In this document: positions 10,203-18,894 of the stretch, in pieces | Layout of the letters: each line of letters starts with the position of its first letter | How positions within the stretch are numbered: position 1 is the stretch's first letter | Source of the DNA: Chara braunii | Taxonomy: Eukaryota > Streptophyta > Charophyceae > Charales > Characeae | Direction of reading: 5' to 3' | Length of the DNA: 33,616 bases | Assembly: GCA_003427395.1 (NCBI GenBank) | Contig: BFEA01000974.1 | Span: forward strand, 52,015-85,630 | Position numbers and translations under genes: made by a program | The notes under the pieces: generated by a model | What the model saw: only the letters and a program-made list of their open reading frames with translations | Databases searched by the model: none | Told to the model about the DNA's origin: nothing

Positions 10203-10951
10203 GGTACGTCACTCTCTCTCCTTCCTCACTCTCCCTTGTTATCCCACACAGCGCCCTTCACCTTCCGAAGAACCACCTTCTCCCTCACCTCCTCCAGCGC
10301 TCTCATACAGCCTGGTTGTGGCTGTCAGCGCCCTGCGCCCAGGTTGCGCCCTACCGCCTAGCGCCAGCCTGCCTTCTCTCAGCCTAGCGCAGCGCAGCAC
10401 CTCGCAAATGCGCAGCGTGCCGGCCTTGCTCGCAATGGCCAAGATCCCTGCCCACTCGCCTATTCTGCCTATATGCCAGTGTTGCGTGTGGGTGGTCTGC
10501 CTTGAGTCTGCGCCTGGGCCCCAGTACCTGTACCCAAGCCCAATGCAAATGGGCCCCAGGTAATACAATTGCGCCCCTTATGCTAGGGTCGTTGTCCAGA
10601 TTCAGACCCTGTACCGGTTTCCCATTGGTTTCCTCGGCCTCGACGACGAAATACTGCTTTTCTAAGGCCAGGGACCTATGTGTGATGTGTCGGCCTCCCA
10701 GACTGTCGCCCAGGGCTCAACCAGCCGAGGCCCTGGGCTCAACTGCCTTTGCAGGAGTCTGAGGCTCACGATGCACTCCAACCAACTGACGTGCGGCAAC
10801 TGTCTGATACCCACTTTGTGAAATGTTGAATGAAGGTCTCTCGTGGATATTCTGGCCCGCCTTCACTTAGGGCGGGCACGAGGCTTGCTAGGGGCCTATG
10901 CCCAGAACATATCCATGTCGGCAAGGCCCCGTTGAGGGCTCAATCCTCACA
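10203..10951 (-). repeat. Gypsy-1 upstream (5') LTR
   Basis: The direct repeat partner of 1184-1918. On the minus strand it begins TGTGAGGATTGAGCC at 10951. It carries an extra 11 bp near 10337-10350 and many scattered transitions compared with the left copy. Outside 10951 the sequence changes abruptly to G-rich and AT-rich DNA unrelated to the left flank. Confidence 0.85.
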
Positions 10952-11090
10952 GAGGGGAGGGGGAGGGAAAATAAAATAAACAGTGAAATTTCGAGATTAA
11001 AAAAAAATAATAATAATAAATAAAAATAATTAAAATAAATAAATAAACAAAATGTGAAAACAGAAGTGATATTTATATTTTTTTGAATTC
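10952..11090. other. AT-rich low-complexity DNA
   Basis: A short G-rich start is followed by A/T-rich repeats of AATA and AAATA type. No gene is visible. A similar AAAT run occurs at 11195-11220. Confidence 0.7.
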
Positions 11091-11474
11091 TCAGCAGCAT
11101 TTTCCTACCCCCCATGGGGTCAAGAATGTGCCAAGAGGAAGGAGAGACCAAGATAAGCACACTAAGGTTCAAAATGTCGGAAACTATAAATTTTAGAAAA
11201 TAAATAAATAAATAAATAGGGGGATGAAAAGTGAAGAGAAACTGAGTGTCGGTTTTTTTCAAAAATTTTGGCAGCATTTCGTTACCGCCATGGGGTCGAA
11301 GTGTGCCGTCAAGAAGAAAGACCAAGTAAAATTATAAAATTTTGCCAACACTTCGCTACCCCCAAGGGATCAAAATGTGCTGAAAAAGACTAAGTAAAAG
11401 GGAAAAAAACAGACAATTTCGGCAGCACTTCGTTACCCCCACAGGATCAAAATGTGTGCCGAGAGCAAGAATGA
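11091..11474. repeat. Diverged minisatellite, four GGCAGCATTTCGTTACCCCC-type units
   Basis: Four related blocks begin at about 11091, 11267, 11340 and 11418. Each has the core GGCAGCATTTCGTTACCCCC, then ATGGGGTCAAAATGTGCC and a purine-rich tail (GAAAGACCAAGTAAAA), with 10-25% differences. Spacing varies from about 75 to 175 bp because AT-rich DNA is inserted between some units. No coding potential is seen. Confidence 0.7.
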
Positions 11475-11519
11475 CTAACTTCTAATCAGATTTGAGGGTG
11501 CCACAAAGAAATTCGAATT

Positions 11520-11995
11520 TTCAGAATAAATAAAAAAATAAAATAAAATAAATCAAAAAATGAAAGAAGAAGGTGGGGAATAAGATAATTTGAATTTTTG
11601 GAAAAAGGAGGAAATATAAATAAAAAAAAAGATAAAAAGAAAAACAGAAAACTTTTTTTTGGGGGGAGGGGATAAAAAAGTAAAAAGAAAAGAGAGAAAT
11701 AGGTGAGAAAGAGAAAAAGAGTGAAGGGGGAGATGGGGGAAACGATGGGGTTGTAGTTAGGGAGGGGAAGAGGGAGAGGAGAGTGGTAGAATGGGAGAGA
11801 AGGATACAGAAAAGGTGGAGAGGAGTAGATGAGATTAGTAGAAGATGGCGAGTGGGGAGAAGAGGAGAAAAAAAGGTTGTGGAAGATGAGTGAAGAGGGA
11901 GGTAGGAGGAGAGAGTAGTGGTAGGGTTGGAAAGGATGATTAGATGATGGGGGGGAAAGAGAAAAGAGGTTGAGGGGGAGTAGGTTAGTGGTAGG
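11520..11995. repeat. Strand-asymmetric purine-rich tract
   Basis: For about 470 bp the plus strand is overwhelmingly A and G, first A-rich and then made of GGGGAGAGGAGA-type blocks. The long minus-strand open frame over it is a Ser/Phe/Leu/Thr-rich by-product of that composition, not a credible protein. Confidence 0.8.
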
Positions 11996-12211
11996 ATGGT
12001 GATACCAAGCTCTTGGGTGGCCAAAAGTAGAGCACTACCAAGATCCACAGGATCTTGGCCTTCAAGATGTTGCTGGCCTGATGCCACTGCAATAAAAAAA
12101 ATCTGGGGTGGGTTGAGATCTTGATCAGCCACCCAGATGTCACTGTAGTGCAGCCCCCTAGCCAGGGGGTCTTCAAGATCCATAGCAAGCTGCCACGTGG
12201 CACTGCAGAGA

Positions 12212-12283
12212 GGCAGCACGTGCCAGCCACGTGCGCAGGCAGCATGTGCCAGCCACGTGCGCAGGCAGCACGTGCCAGCCACG
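12212..12283. repeat. 26-bp tandem repeat, 2.8 copies, abutting a gap
   Basis: The units start at 12212, 12238 and 12264 and read GGCAGCACGTGCCAGCCACG plus TGCGCA, with one T/C difference in the second. The third is cut by the N gap, so the true copy number is unknown. Confidence 0.9.
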
Positions 12284-12293
12284 NNNNNNNNNN
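12284..12293. other. Assembly gap (10 N)
   Basis: Ten Ns lie between a tandem repeat and a run of G. This is a placeholder, so the real length is unknown. Confidence 0.99.
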
Positions 12294-12335
12294 GGGGGGG
12301 GGCAAATAGTTGTTGTGCCACATCTTTAACAGCAG

Positions 12336-12472
12336 CAAGCCACAATATCAGCTTATACTGTGGCTTTGGACGGTGTGTTAAGGCACTAGCCACACACGTG
12401 CATGAGCAGCAGCTGCCCAGGTTCAAACCTTGGCAGCTGCAATATCCCGGATTTTGATATAATAATCCGGGA
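12336..12472 (+). repeat. Probable tRNA-derived SINE
   Basis: A plus-strand region resembles the tRNA head of a SINE. It has TGGCTTTGGACGG (12361, a degenerate A box), then GTTAAGGCACTAGCC, and a good B box GGTTCAAACC at 12420-12429 inside CCCAGGTTCAAACCTTGG. A 9-bp hairpin follows: TCCCGGATT at 12445-12453 with its inverse at 12464-12472. It is too diverged to fold as a functional tRNA. T-rich runs follow at 12587-12600 and 12678-12704. The SINE family is not identified. Confidence 0.5.
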
Positions 12473-12873
12473 GTGGGGGGGGCCGGGCAGTGTGGGCGTG
12501 TGGCGCGCGCGCACGTGCGGCGGCCTTGGCGCCGCGTCGTGATGGCACCTCCCTTTTTCGCCACATGTCCGCCTCTGCACGCTGCCTTTTTTTTTTTTTT
12601 CCCGTCTTCCCCGTCTTTTCGCTGTTCAAGCCTTGCAAAACGCTGAAAATCCCGCTATCGGGATTACTCCGATTACACCTTTTTTTTTTCTTTTTTTTTT
12701 TTTTATAGGGAACAAGGCTCCAATCTATTCGTGGGGAGCAACACGTGCTGGGAACCGGGCCCAACGTCCCATATGGAAATTTACATACAATTTTGAAAAT
12801 TTGAGGTGTCGGGGCCATTACCCGACTCCCTGTTACGGGAGGGTGGGCGGGTTGGACCGGGGACCGGTCCTAC
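12473..12873. other. Unassigned mosaic with T runs
   Basis: GC-rich sequence with two long T runs (about 12587 and 12678) and a short palindrome near 12647 (AATCCCGCTATCGGGATT). No protein-coding frame with recognisable motifs was found. Confidence 0.5.
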
Positions 12874-12885
12874 TCTGATACCAGT
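12874..12885 (-). other. Primer-binding site of an unidentified LTR element (1)
   Basis: The minus strand reads TGGTATCAGAGTAGG, matching 11 of 12 bases of the initiator-Met tRNA PBS common in plant LTR elements (TGGTATCAGAGC). The sequence before it ends CCGGTACAC, so an LTR ending TACA plus one base is plausible to the right (from about 12887). No partner LTR is seen in the window. Confidence 0.6.
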
Positions 12886-13135
12886 GTACCGGACCCGCCG
12901 AGATGGCAGTCCGTCAGGATGGAGACGAAGGGTTGACGAAGGAGGAGGTAGAGATGGAGCTGGAAGGGACAGCACAGACTCAACATGCACGTACTCCAAG
13001 ATGTGCAAAAGTGAAGAATGACGAAATACAGACTGCCGCTGGGGTATACCCCCAGCGGACTGACTTGACTGGACTGGACTGGCCTGGTACCGACAGTGGT
13101 ACCGGGCAGGACTGGACTGGACTGAAACAGTACAT

Positions 13136-13173
13136 GGCCTGTGGGGTCAGGCCATGGCCTGGTCCCACAGGCC
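13136..13173. repeat. 38-bp near-perfect palindrome
   Basis: The arms GGCCTGTGGGGTCAGGCC and GGCCTGGTCCCACAGGCC are inverse copies with two mismatches, centred on CCATGG. The palindrome lies in sequence rich in GGACT-type pentamers (13055-13125), in what may be the LTR right of the PBS at 12874. Confidence 0.75.
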
Positions 13174-13467
13174 GAACTGGCAAATAGCCGAATAGGCCCT
13201 AGCTGTAGGCCAGGGGAGATAGAGGCCCGCTGCAATACGGTAGTTATCCATGGTGGCAAAGGGCACAGGTAAGTGACCTCCACCCCTTCACCACGTTGAC
13301 TAACCTCTTCTAACTCTACTTAATACTTCGCCTGGAGTGGGTCTGACTCTTGTTGTTTGCTTAGTGTCCTCCTTACAGTGTCTACTGCCTTTCCCCTACT
13401 CCAGACTGTATCTGCCTTTTCTCTTCTCTTTTTTTTCTTACCGATGCACTAGACTCGAGCAAATCGT

Positions 13468-13623
13468 GTATGTCACAAGACTTGGACCAGCCCAGCAGCA
13501 GCGACACCAGGATGTGGAAGGTACCAATCACCAGGACACTTCAGCAAGCAATACAGGGCTTAGGGGGGCGACGCACTTCACTCAGTGAACGTTCCGTTGA
13601 TGAGGCTCCTCATTCGCTTCACT
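13468..13623 (+). other. Short unrecognised open frame
   Basis: An ATG at 13468 opens about 51 codons beginning M-S-Q-D-L-D-Q-P-S-S-S and ending at TGA just before an AG/GTACTT sequence that could be a splice donor. The composition is more protein-like than its surroundings. No family is recognised, and it may be chance. Confidence 0.15.
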
Positions 13624-13788
13624 TTGCTCCAGCGCCGCAATGACAGGTACTTAATCACCAATCCCTAGCCCCTTCTTCTTCGGCTCAACATTCTCCTCCC
13701 TTTTGTCAGACCTTTCCCACTCTCTTGTCTCTTCTTCTCGTCGGGCTTAATCTTTTCCAGCAACGTTCAGTGGATGCAGCGAGCTATA

Positions 13789-13800
13789 GCTCTGATACCA
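13789..13800 (-). other. Primer-binding site of an unidentified LTR element (2)
   Basis: The minus strand reads TGGTATCAGAGC exactly, the canonical initiator-Met PBS. It is preceded by GTTCATAGCAAAC, so an LTR ending ATAGCA would lie to the right, from about 13804 towards the Gypsy-2 LTR at 14949. No partner LTR or gag is recognised. Confidence 0.65.
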
Positions 13801-13803
13801 GTT

Positions 13804-14948
13804 TGCTATGAACCGCACAGTTCATCACCAATGAGAGCACTAGATGCCACGAATTCGCACACTGGATGTGACAGAGTAGGAAACCAGATAGCACAACTTA
13901 TCACTTCGAGCAAAACTATCACAAGAGCAATAAGAGTTCAAGTCACCAGCGCTCATCAACGCATACAAAGGTAACCAGTAACCAGCGTCAGCTCCGCCTC
14001 TTTCCAGCTCTTCTTCTCTCTCTCTCTTTCTCTCTCTCTCTCACTGGTCTTCTCTCTAGCTATGTCCTCACTCTATCTTCTCTCCCTACATGCATGCACA
14101 CTCACTAACTACTACTCAAGGATCTACTCTGGATACATCCACTGCCAGTCCTACTAACTACCACTACTAGCACTAACTCTCGGCACTGGCGCAGCTATGG
14201 CTGCCTTCTCCCTGCCAGCGCTAACTCTCCCTCTCTCTCTCTCTCACTTAGCGCAGCACCCTGGCTCAGCGCTCTGCTCTTCCCAATAGCGCACAAGTGC
14301 ACCAGCACTTCCACTCTTCATGCGAATGAGCAATCCGCCTCATGAGGAGGCTGGCCAGTCCTTATATTGTCTTGGACTGAGCTTCAACTCGTCCCAGCCT
14401 CTGCTTCTTGGGGCTTGACTCGGTTGTGGTCCCACATCCCCACGACCTGTTTGCTTCAGAATGTCAGGCCTGGTACTATTCCCGAGTTTTCATTGGTATG
14501 CTGCTGCTTGGGCCTTTGAGCCACGACATTTTGATTGTGGCACATGACTTTTGACTGGGGTTTGTGACTCCTGCCTCTAGGACACAACTTTTGCTCGTGG
14601 AGTGTCCTTCGCCCGTGGGTCGTGACTTTCCAATATGACTTTTCCTTGTGAGACGTGATTTTTGCCCCTGGCATGTGACAGTTAGCCGGGTGCCTGTTGG
14701 ACTTGACTGCCAAGGTCCCCGACTGTGTCTTTTCTGAAACTGGTCGTCTTGGCCTTTCTCGGCCCAGGCCTCTGGCCCTGAGGTTCGGATTTGGGAAGAC
14801 TCATGATGAAATAGTTGATCAAACTAGGAGACACAAATAGAGATCTGGACGCCTTGCTGCCGTGAGCAACATGCAACAGACGGATCAAAACCCATCCAGC
14901 AAACCACGAGATCTCACTGAGGATGGCTTGCATGAAAAGTGACGCCCA
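13804..14948 (-). repeat. Possible truncated LTR next to PBS 2
   Basis: This stretch between PBS 2 and the Gypsy-2 LTR has CT microsatellites (14003-14041 and about 14230-14247) and many short GTGACTTTTG-like imperfect repeats (14510-14690). It has no coding motif. The LTR reading comes only from its position next to the exact PBS. Confidence 0.35.
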
Positions 14949-16375
14949 ACCTCACTCCCGGTGCGACTTCCTGATCGGAGTGGAGTGTGGGCCTGGAAGT
15001 GCGAAAAGGGGTGTGCCAAGGATTTTTGGGGGAAGTGGGGGAGTCTTAAGGGTATGAATGCAATTGGGCGAACGAGGGGTGTGTGCGCAAGGGTCTCACA
15101 GTCCGAAGGGGCCGGGACATTGTGGGCGACGGGTTACGGGAAAATGCCTCCGTGGTGGAGATGGTCCCGAAAAGTTAGGCCGTCGGGGGCCACCACGTGG
15201 CGCAGGCCGCCGCGTACCTGGGTTGGGCCTTCGGAATTCCGGAGTTCTCTGTGCACCGCTGCGTCGGCAGTTCACGCAAAACGTATTGGGCCAATAGGGG
15301 GCTATGGCCGGCCACGGAACGACATTGAGTTGATGATAAGGGAGAAGAAGGCGGAAAGGAGGGAAACAGGTGGTGATCTCAACGAATCCCGGGTGGGTGA
15401 AGTAGTAGGTGTGGTCGGGGGAAGGAAAATCGGAGCACCGAGGGTCGCTAGTGGTGGCACAGTGGAATTCCCGCGGACATAGCCGATTCTCCGTGTGACA
15501 GGGGTATCGTGTCCTTATGAGCTCGTTTATTATAGGGGTGAAATANTCCGGGNCATAGGATGAGTCTGAGCCCCAAGATCGCGTCATGGTATCATCGTCG
15601 GTGGGATAGCGCGGGTCGGGATATTGTCACCNCGCACGAGCACGTGTAGGGCAGGCAGACTCAGTGGCGCCTCAACGTGCTCGTACGGGATGATGGTTCC
15701 GCCGCGATTCCTTTTTGGGTGAGCGAGTCGACGCACGGGAATGCGTGTAAAGGCGCGACTCGGATCGCGTTTACANGTGGTGCTCTCGCGCGGCGTTNGN
15801 GGGACCAGACTTCNGATCGTCGATTATGCAAGATACAATCATATCGCGACCCCCGTCGCGGGATAAGCAAAAACGAGAACAAACCCACTATCNNGACCAN
15901 ATTCCTATCCCATCTACAGNGACATNAGGTGCAGGCAAAGGATTCGACATANACATAACGCAAGGACANGGATTCTCAGCAAAAAGATAGACAAGNAGTC
16001 ATAACATCCATACATCCATACATCCATACATCCATACATTCGGCAATCATACACATAAGGCAAGCAGGACGGACATCGCAAGGACAAATGTGAGCAAAAA
16101 CCCAAGCCAAGATTTCGGAAAGCCGAAACGAAAATAAGAACGGGCAAACCGCCCGGAGCCGCAATGAAAATGTATGTACACAGATGAAGAGGGGGAAGAG
16201 ACAAGAAAACAGCAAATCCGCGTCCATCGACCTCAACTCTCTTCTCCTCTCTCTCTCTCCGATGCGGACAGTTCGTCATCACGCACCAACCCACGAAGTT
16301 GTCACCCCGCTTAGCCCTCCCGCACCCGTCGGATTCGCCCGTGCCCACAGTCCGTCGTGGCCCACGTCAATCCCG
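14949..16375 (-). repeat. Gypsy-2 downstream (3') LTR, with scattered Ns
   Basis: The direct repeat of 23642-25070. It contains many single Ns (for example 15546, 15553 and 15632), each matched by a definite base in the right copy. A four-fold CATCCATA array lies at about 16006-16039 and a CT run at about 16244-16259. The inner edge is either TGACGTGGG (16369) or a few bases further in (16375). Confidence 0.9.
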
Positions 16376-16382
16376 CGAGGGG

Positions 16383-16398
16383 TTTCGTCTTCTTCCCC
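16383..16398 (-). other. Gypsy-2 candidate polypurine tract
   Basis: The minus strand reads GGGGAAGAAGACGAAA between the ORF4 stop and the LTR. It sits about 8-14 bases from the LTR edge rather than flush with it, so it is only a candidate. Confidence 0.4.
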
Positions 16399-16422
16399 GA
16401 GCTCTTCGTTGCTGTTCCCGCC

Positions 16423-17070
16423 TTATTCCAGTCCGTCGTCGTCTTCGTCACTCCCGGTACTCTCTTCCTCCTCTTCTTCTCGAATGGCCGCAAGCTGCTC
16501 CGCCGTAGGATGCCTGAAGAAGGCAGGATCGCGAGCCGTCCGGGGATCCAGGTATTGTTGCTGCAACGGCGGAATGCGCTCTGCGGCTCCTTCTACGCAA
16601 GCCGACCACTGAAGATAAGGCGTCAATGTGCGAGAAAGCACGTGGGGAACTGGATGCTCGACGTCTTGCGAGATGATGTCGAGAGGGAGATCGTCCGCCA
16701 GCTGTGCTACCGGGATCGTGAGCTCTTTCATGATGAGATCCTGATGACCGGGCCGCACCGTACCGAATAGAAATGTGAGAAGCTCTCCCTCCACGTTGGT
16801 TCGCCAGGCCTGGATGAACAGCAACTCCAGGTGCTCTATGCAAGGTGGGTGCGCTTCGTCCTCGATCCACGTCAGCCGTACTTCCACCAGACACAGCGAA
16901 AGCTCGATGAAGTCTTCGTGCCACAGGACCCAATGGGGAGGGTGGATATCGGGTACAGCGAGGGGCTTTAGACAGTAGGAAAGACGAGGATGGATATCGG
17001 ACTGCCAGAAGGTGGGGAAGGTGGAGGGGAGATCAAAAACGGAGATCGGAGAGAGACTCATTGGGGACAT
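16423..17070 (-). CDS. Gypsy-2 ORF4, unknown protein with acidic tail
   Basis: The last open frame of the element ends about 50 bp before the 3' LTR. Two ATGs can start it. The one at 17070 begins M-S-P-M-S-L. The one at 17061 begins M-S-L-S-P-I-S and overlaps the ORF3 stop as ATGA. From 17061 it encodes 212 residues without interruption. The first 150 are rich in Trp, His, Leu and Pro (H-P-P-H-W-V-L-W-H-E, then F-I-Q-A-W-R). The C-terminus is strongly acidic (six Glu in a row, then S-T-G-S-D-E-D-D-D). I see no signal peptide, membrane segment, zinc motif or known domain. Its position is where env-like or accessory genes lie in some Ty3/gypsy lineages, but nothing supports an envelope function. 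Confidence 0.6.
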   Translation of the reverse strand: MSPMSLSPISVFDLPSTFPTFWQSDIHPRLSYCLKPLAVPDIHPPHWVLWHEDFIELSLCLVEVRLTWIEDEAHPPCIEHLELLFIQAWRTNVEGELLTFLFGTVRPGHQDLIMKELTIPVAQLADDLPLDIISQDVEHPVPHVLSRTLTPYLQWSACVEGAAERIPPLQQQYLDPRTARDPAFFRHPTAEQLAAIREEEEEESTGSDEDDDGLE

Positions 17071-17534
17071 GGGAAGGGAACGAGGATAGGGATGTCTGCT
17101 GGCTCGCGCTGATACATCCGAAGGCCGTCGTGCTCGATCGCTCGTGTCGTTGCGACTGTATCTCCGGGACGAGCCAGCAGCTGAGTCCACTCGGCGACCA
17201 GATCGTTCGCCCACGCGCGCAGTGACGCCTTCACCGCCGAATGTCGCAAAGGAAGAAGTGTGGAGAGATCGCCACTGAAGTTGATGACGACCGATATGCG
17301 ACTGACACCTGGCACCGCCCGCTGATGAACTGCTACCGCCTCGGCTAGTACCACCGCGTCAGGCCGGCCTTCGATTCTGAATACCGCCGCTGCATACACG
17401 CCTTCCATGCAGAAGAAGTGCGCAAGCCTCCGAAGGTCTGGACTGAGGCGGGGATGATGGACTTGCCGGATCGTCAACCGATCACGGGGAGCAAGTGATG
17501 CTGCGCTGAGGGCTCTTTCCTCCAGAAAACTCAT
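17058..17534 (-). CDS. Gypsy-2 ORF3, unknown protein overlapping the pol stop
   Basis: An uninterrupted 158-codon frame. Its first ATG (17534-17532) overlaps the pol stop TGA (17533-17531) as ATGA, and no earlier ATG exists in this frame. The product begins M-S-F-L-E-E-R-A-L-S and contains a predicted alternation of strands and helices: V-Y-A-A-A-V-F-R-I-E, then V-V-L-A-E-A-V-A-V-H, then I-S-V-V-I-N-F, then a W-A-N-D-L-V-A-E-W helix. This looks like a folded alpha/beta domain. I recognise no family and see no membrane segment or zinc site. Its own stop overlaps an ORF4 ATG as ATGA. Both frames are open in a copy whose gag-pol is broken several times. Confidence 0.6.
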   Translation of the reverse strand: MSFLEERALSAASLAPRDRLTIRQVHHPRLSPDLRRLAHFFCMEGVYAAAVFRIEGRPDAVVLAEAVAVHQRAVPGVSRISVVINFSGDLSTLLPLRHSAVKASLRAWANDLVAEWTQLLARPGDTVATTRAIEHDGLRMYQREPADIPILVPFPCPQ

Positions 17535-18409
17535 GGCGATGGCGAAGGTGACGGGGAGGCAGATGGGGAGCAAGAGGAAGAGGGAGATGGCGGAGAGTCA
17601 GAGCCGTCGTCTTCAGTTCCCTCGGAATGGGAGATCGAGGGAGAACGAAACGGAGTAGAGGGGAGGAGGCGAAGATAGGACACGTGGCGGGTGATCGGAC
17701 GAGCCGATCGGCTGCCAGAGACTTCAGGGGCGAGACGCACAGTGTCCACGCCGTTGGGGCCGAGCTCAATCACGCGGAATCGCCCGAAGAATCGTGGCGC
17801 TAGCTTACCCTGGCGAGCATATTTCCTCACCTGCACTACGTTCCCCAATTTGTATTGGGGCCGCGGACCCACATTCCCATTTCGGGCCTCGTAGCTTCGG
17901 ACCTGTCGGCCCTGGGCTAGTCCGGTCATTTTCTGTCGTTTTTTGGCTAGCCTGGGTAGCGACCGTTCCATTAACTCTAGGTGCCGTTTGGCCTTGTCCC
18001 GAGCCGTGGCCCTGGTGGGCCGTCGGTTCAATGTAGACTCATCCGGGAAGCTTGGTATCGAAACGCAAGCGACACTATTGGTCCTTAATTGGAAGGGGCT
18101 CAGCCCCGTCGATTCGTGGGGCGTTCCGCGATGGACCGCTAGGATGTGATCGACGATATCGGGCCAGGGTCTTGGATCCCGTGTCGCGATGTTTCGTCGC
18201 AACGCTGTCTTTATCACCCGGTTAGCGTTTTCGACCAGCCCATTAGATTGCGACATGTGAGGTGCAGTGTTCCGTATGGCGACGCCATGTAGGACCAGAT
18301 TCCTTAACACCTCTCCCCTGAATTCAGCCCCGTTGTCGGTCAAGATCTCTTCGGTGTCCTGATGCATCCCGAGGAAACGGTTGACATATCGCGCGATTTC
18401 CGTGGCCTG
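17531..18409 (-). pseudogene. pol: Gypsy-2 integrase catalytic core (second half) and C-terminus
   Basis: After a TGA at 18410-18412, pol continues in the same frame. It holds the second catalytic Asp in L-T-D-N-G-A-E-F and the catalytic Glu in the block S-Q-S-N-G-L-V-E-N-A-N-R, so the DDE residues are intact here. The integrase C-terminal region follows (Y-K-L-G-N-V-V-Q-V-R-K, then F-F-G-R-F-R-V-I). The frame closes with a Ser-Pro-rich tail (S-P-S-A-S-P-S-P-S-P-S-P) and TGA at 17531. No chromodomain is present. The stop overlaps the ORF3 ATG. Confidence 0.85.
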
Positions 18410-18894
18410 TCACGTGCGACAAGGATACGCTTCGATCCATTTCGAGAAATGGTCGACAAATACCAGTAGGACTGAATACTCGCAACTATTAGGGCCAGGG
18501 GGCAGCACTATGTCTGTAGTGTCCATGCTTACTCTCTGAAATGGCCGTTCAACAACCGTGGGCACTATCGACCTTAGTGGCTGAATCGGCGCTTTATCAG
18601 CGGCGCAGACTTGACAAGTGGCGACGATGTACTTCACATCGTCGCGGATATTGGACCAGTACCACCCATTTTTGTCGATAGCGGACTCCGTGATTCGTAC
18701 AACAAAATGAGCCGCAGTTTCTTCGTGGGCTGTCTTAACCCAGTCGTACCGCGTGAACGGATGCGGCACTACCATCCAAATCCCACTACCGTCCGTTTTC
18801 CGTTTTTCTAATCTACCTTCTACCCATCGATAGTCCCGAGCCCTTTCGTTGGCCTTCCTCCGATCTTCCTTGGTGAAATCCTGGAGGGGGTTGG
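18410..18894 (-). pseudogene. pol: Gypsy-2 integrase zinc-binding domain and first core Asp
   Basis: The frame is open from just after the PHD-like segment, starting with T-N-P-L-Q-D-F-T. It holds the H-H-C-C domain (H-E-E-T-A-A-H-F-V, then Y-I-V-A-T-C-Q-V-C-A-A-D-K). The first catalytic Asp lies in R-V-S-M-D-T-T-D. An in-frame TGA at 18410-18412 interrupts the core after P-C-R-T. A CGA-to-TGA change would explain it. Confidence 0.85.

Larger units (their letters stand above)
1184..10951 (-). mobile_element. Gypsy-1: chromodomain Ty3/gypsy LTR retrotransposon, degenerate
   Basis: A complete but dead minus-strand element. It has an upstream LTR (right), a long leader, gag with a zinc knuckle, protease, RT, RNase H, integrase, a chromodomain, a polypurine tract and a downstream LTR (left). 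The order RT-RNase H-integrase is diagnostic of Ty3/gypsy, and the terminal chromodomain places it among chromoviruses. By eye the LTRs differ at about 35-40 positions in about 735, plus an 11-bp indel, so the insertion is not recent. I found no matching target-site duplication at the outer ends. The coding region holds several in-frame stops and single-base shifts, and a DNA transposon interrupts RT. Confidence 0.9.

Noticed and set aside
12359-12440. Functional tRNA gene
   Set aside because: The B box is good, but the acceptor stem and A box do not fit. It is better read as SINE-derived.
11521-12564. 347-codon minus-strand open frame
   Set aside because: It crosses the purine-rich tract, the SINE and the 10-N gap. 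The composition is an artefact of low complexity.
14961-15482. 173-codon plus-strand frame in the Gypsy-2 LTR, repeated at 23678-24175
   Set aside because: It is identical in both LTRs because the LTRs are near-identical. It lies antisense to the element with no recognisable domain, so its repetition is not evidence of coding.
16423-17534. Env-like (retrovirus-type) gene in Gypsy-2
   Set aside because: The position fits, but neither ORF3 nor ORF4 shows a signal peptide, transmembrane segment or fusion-peptide-like stretch.
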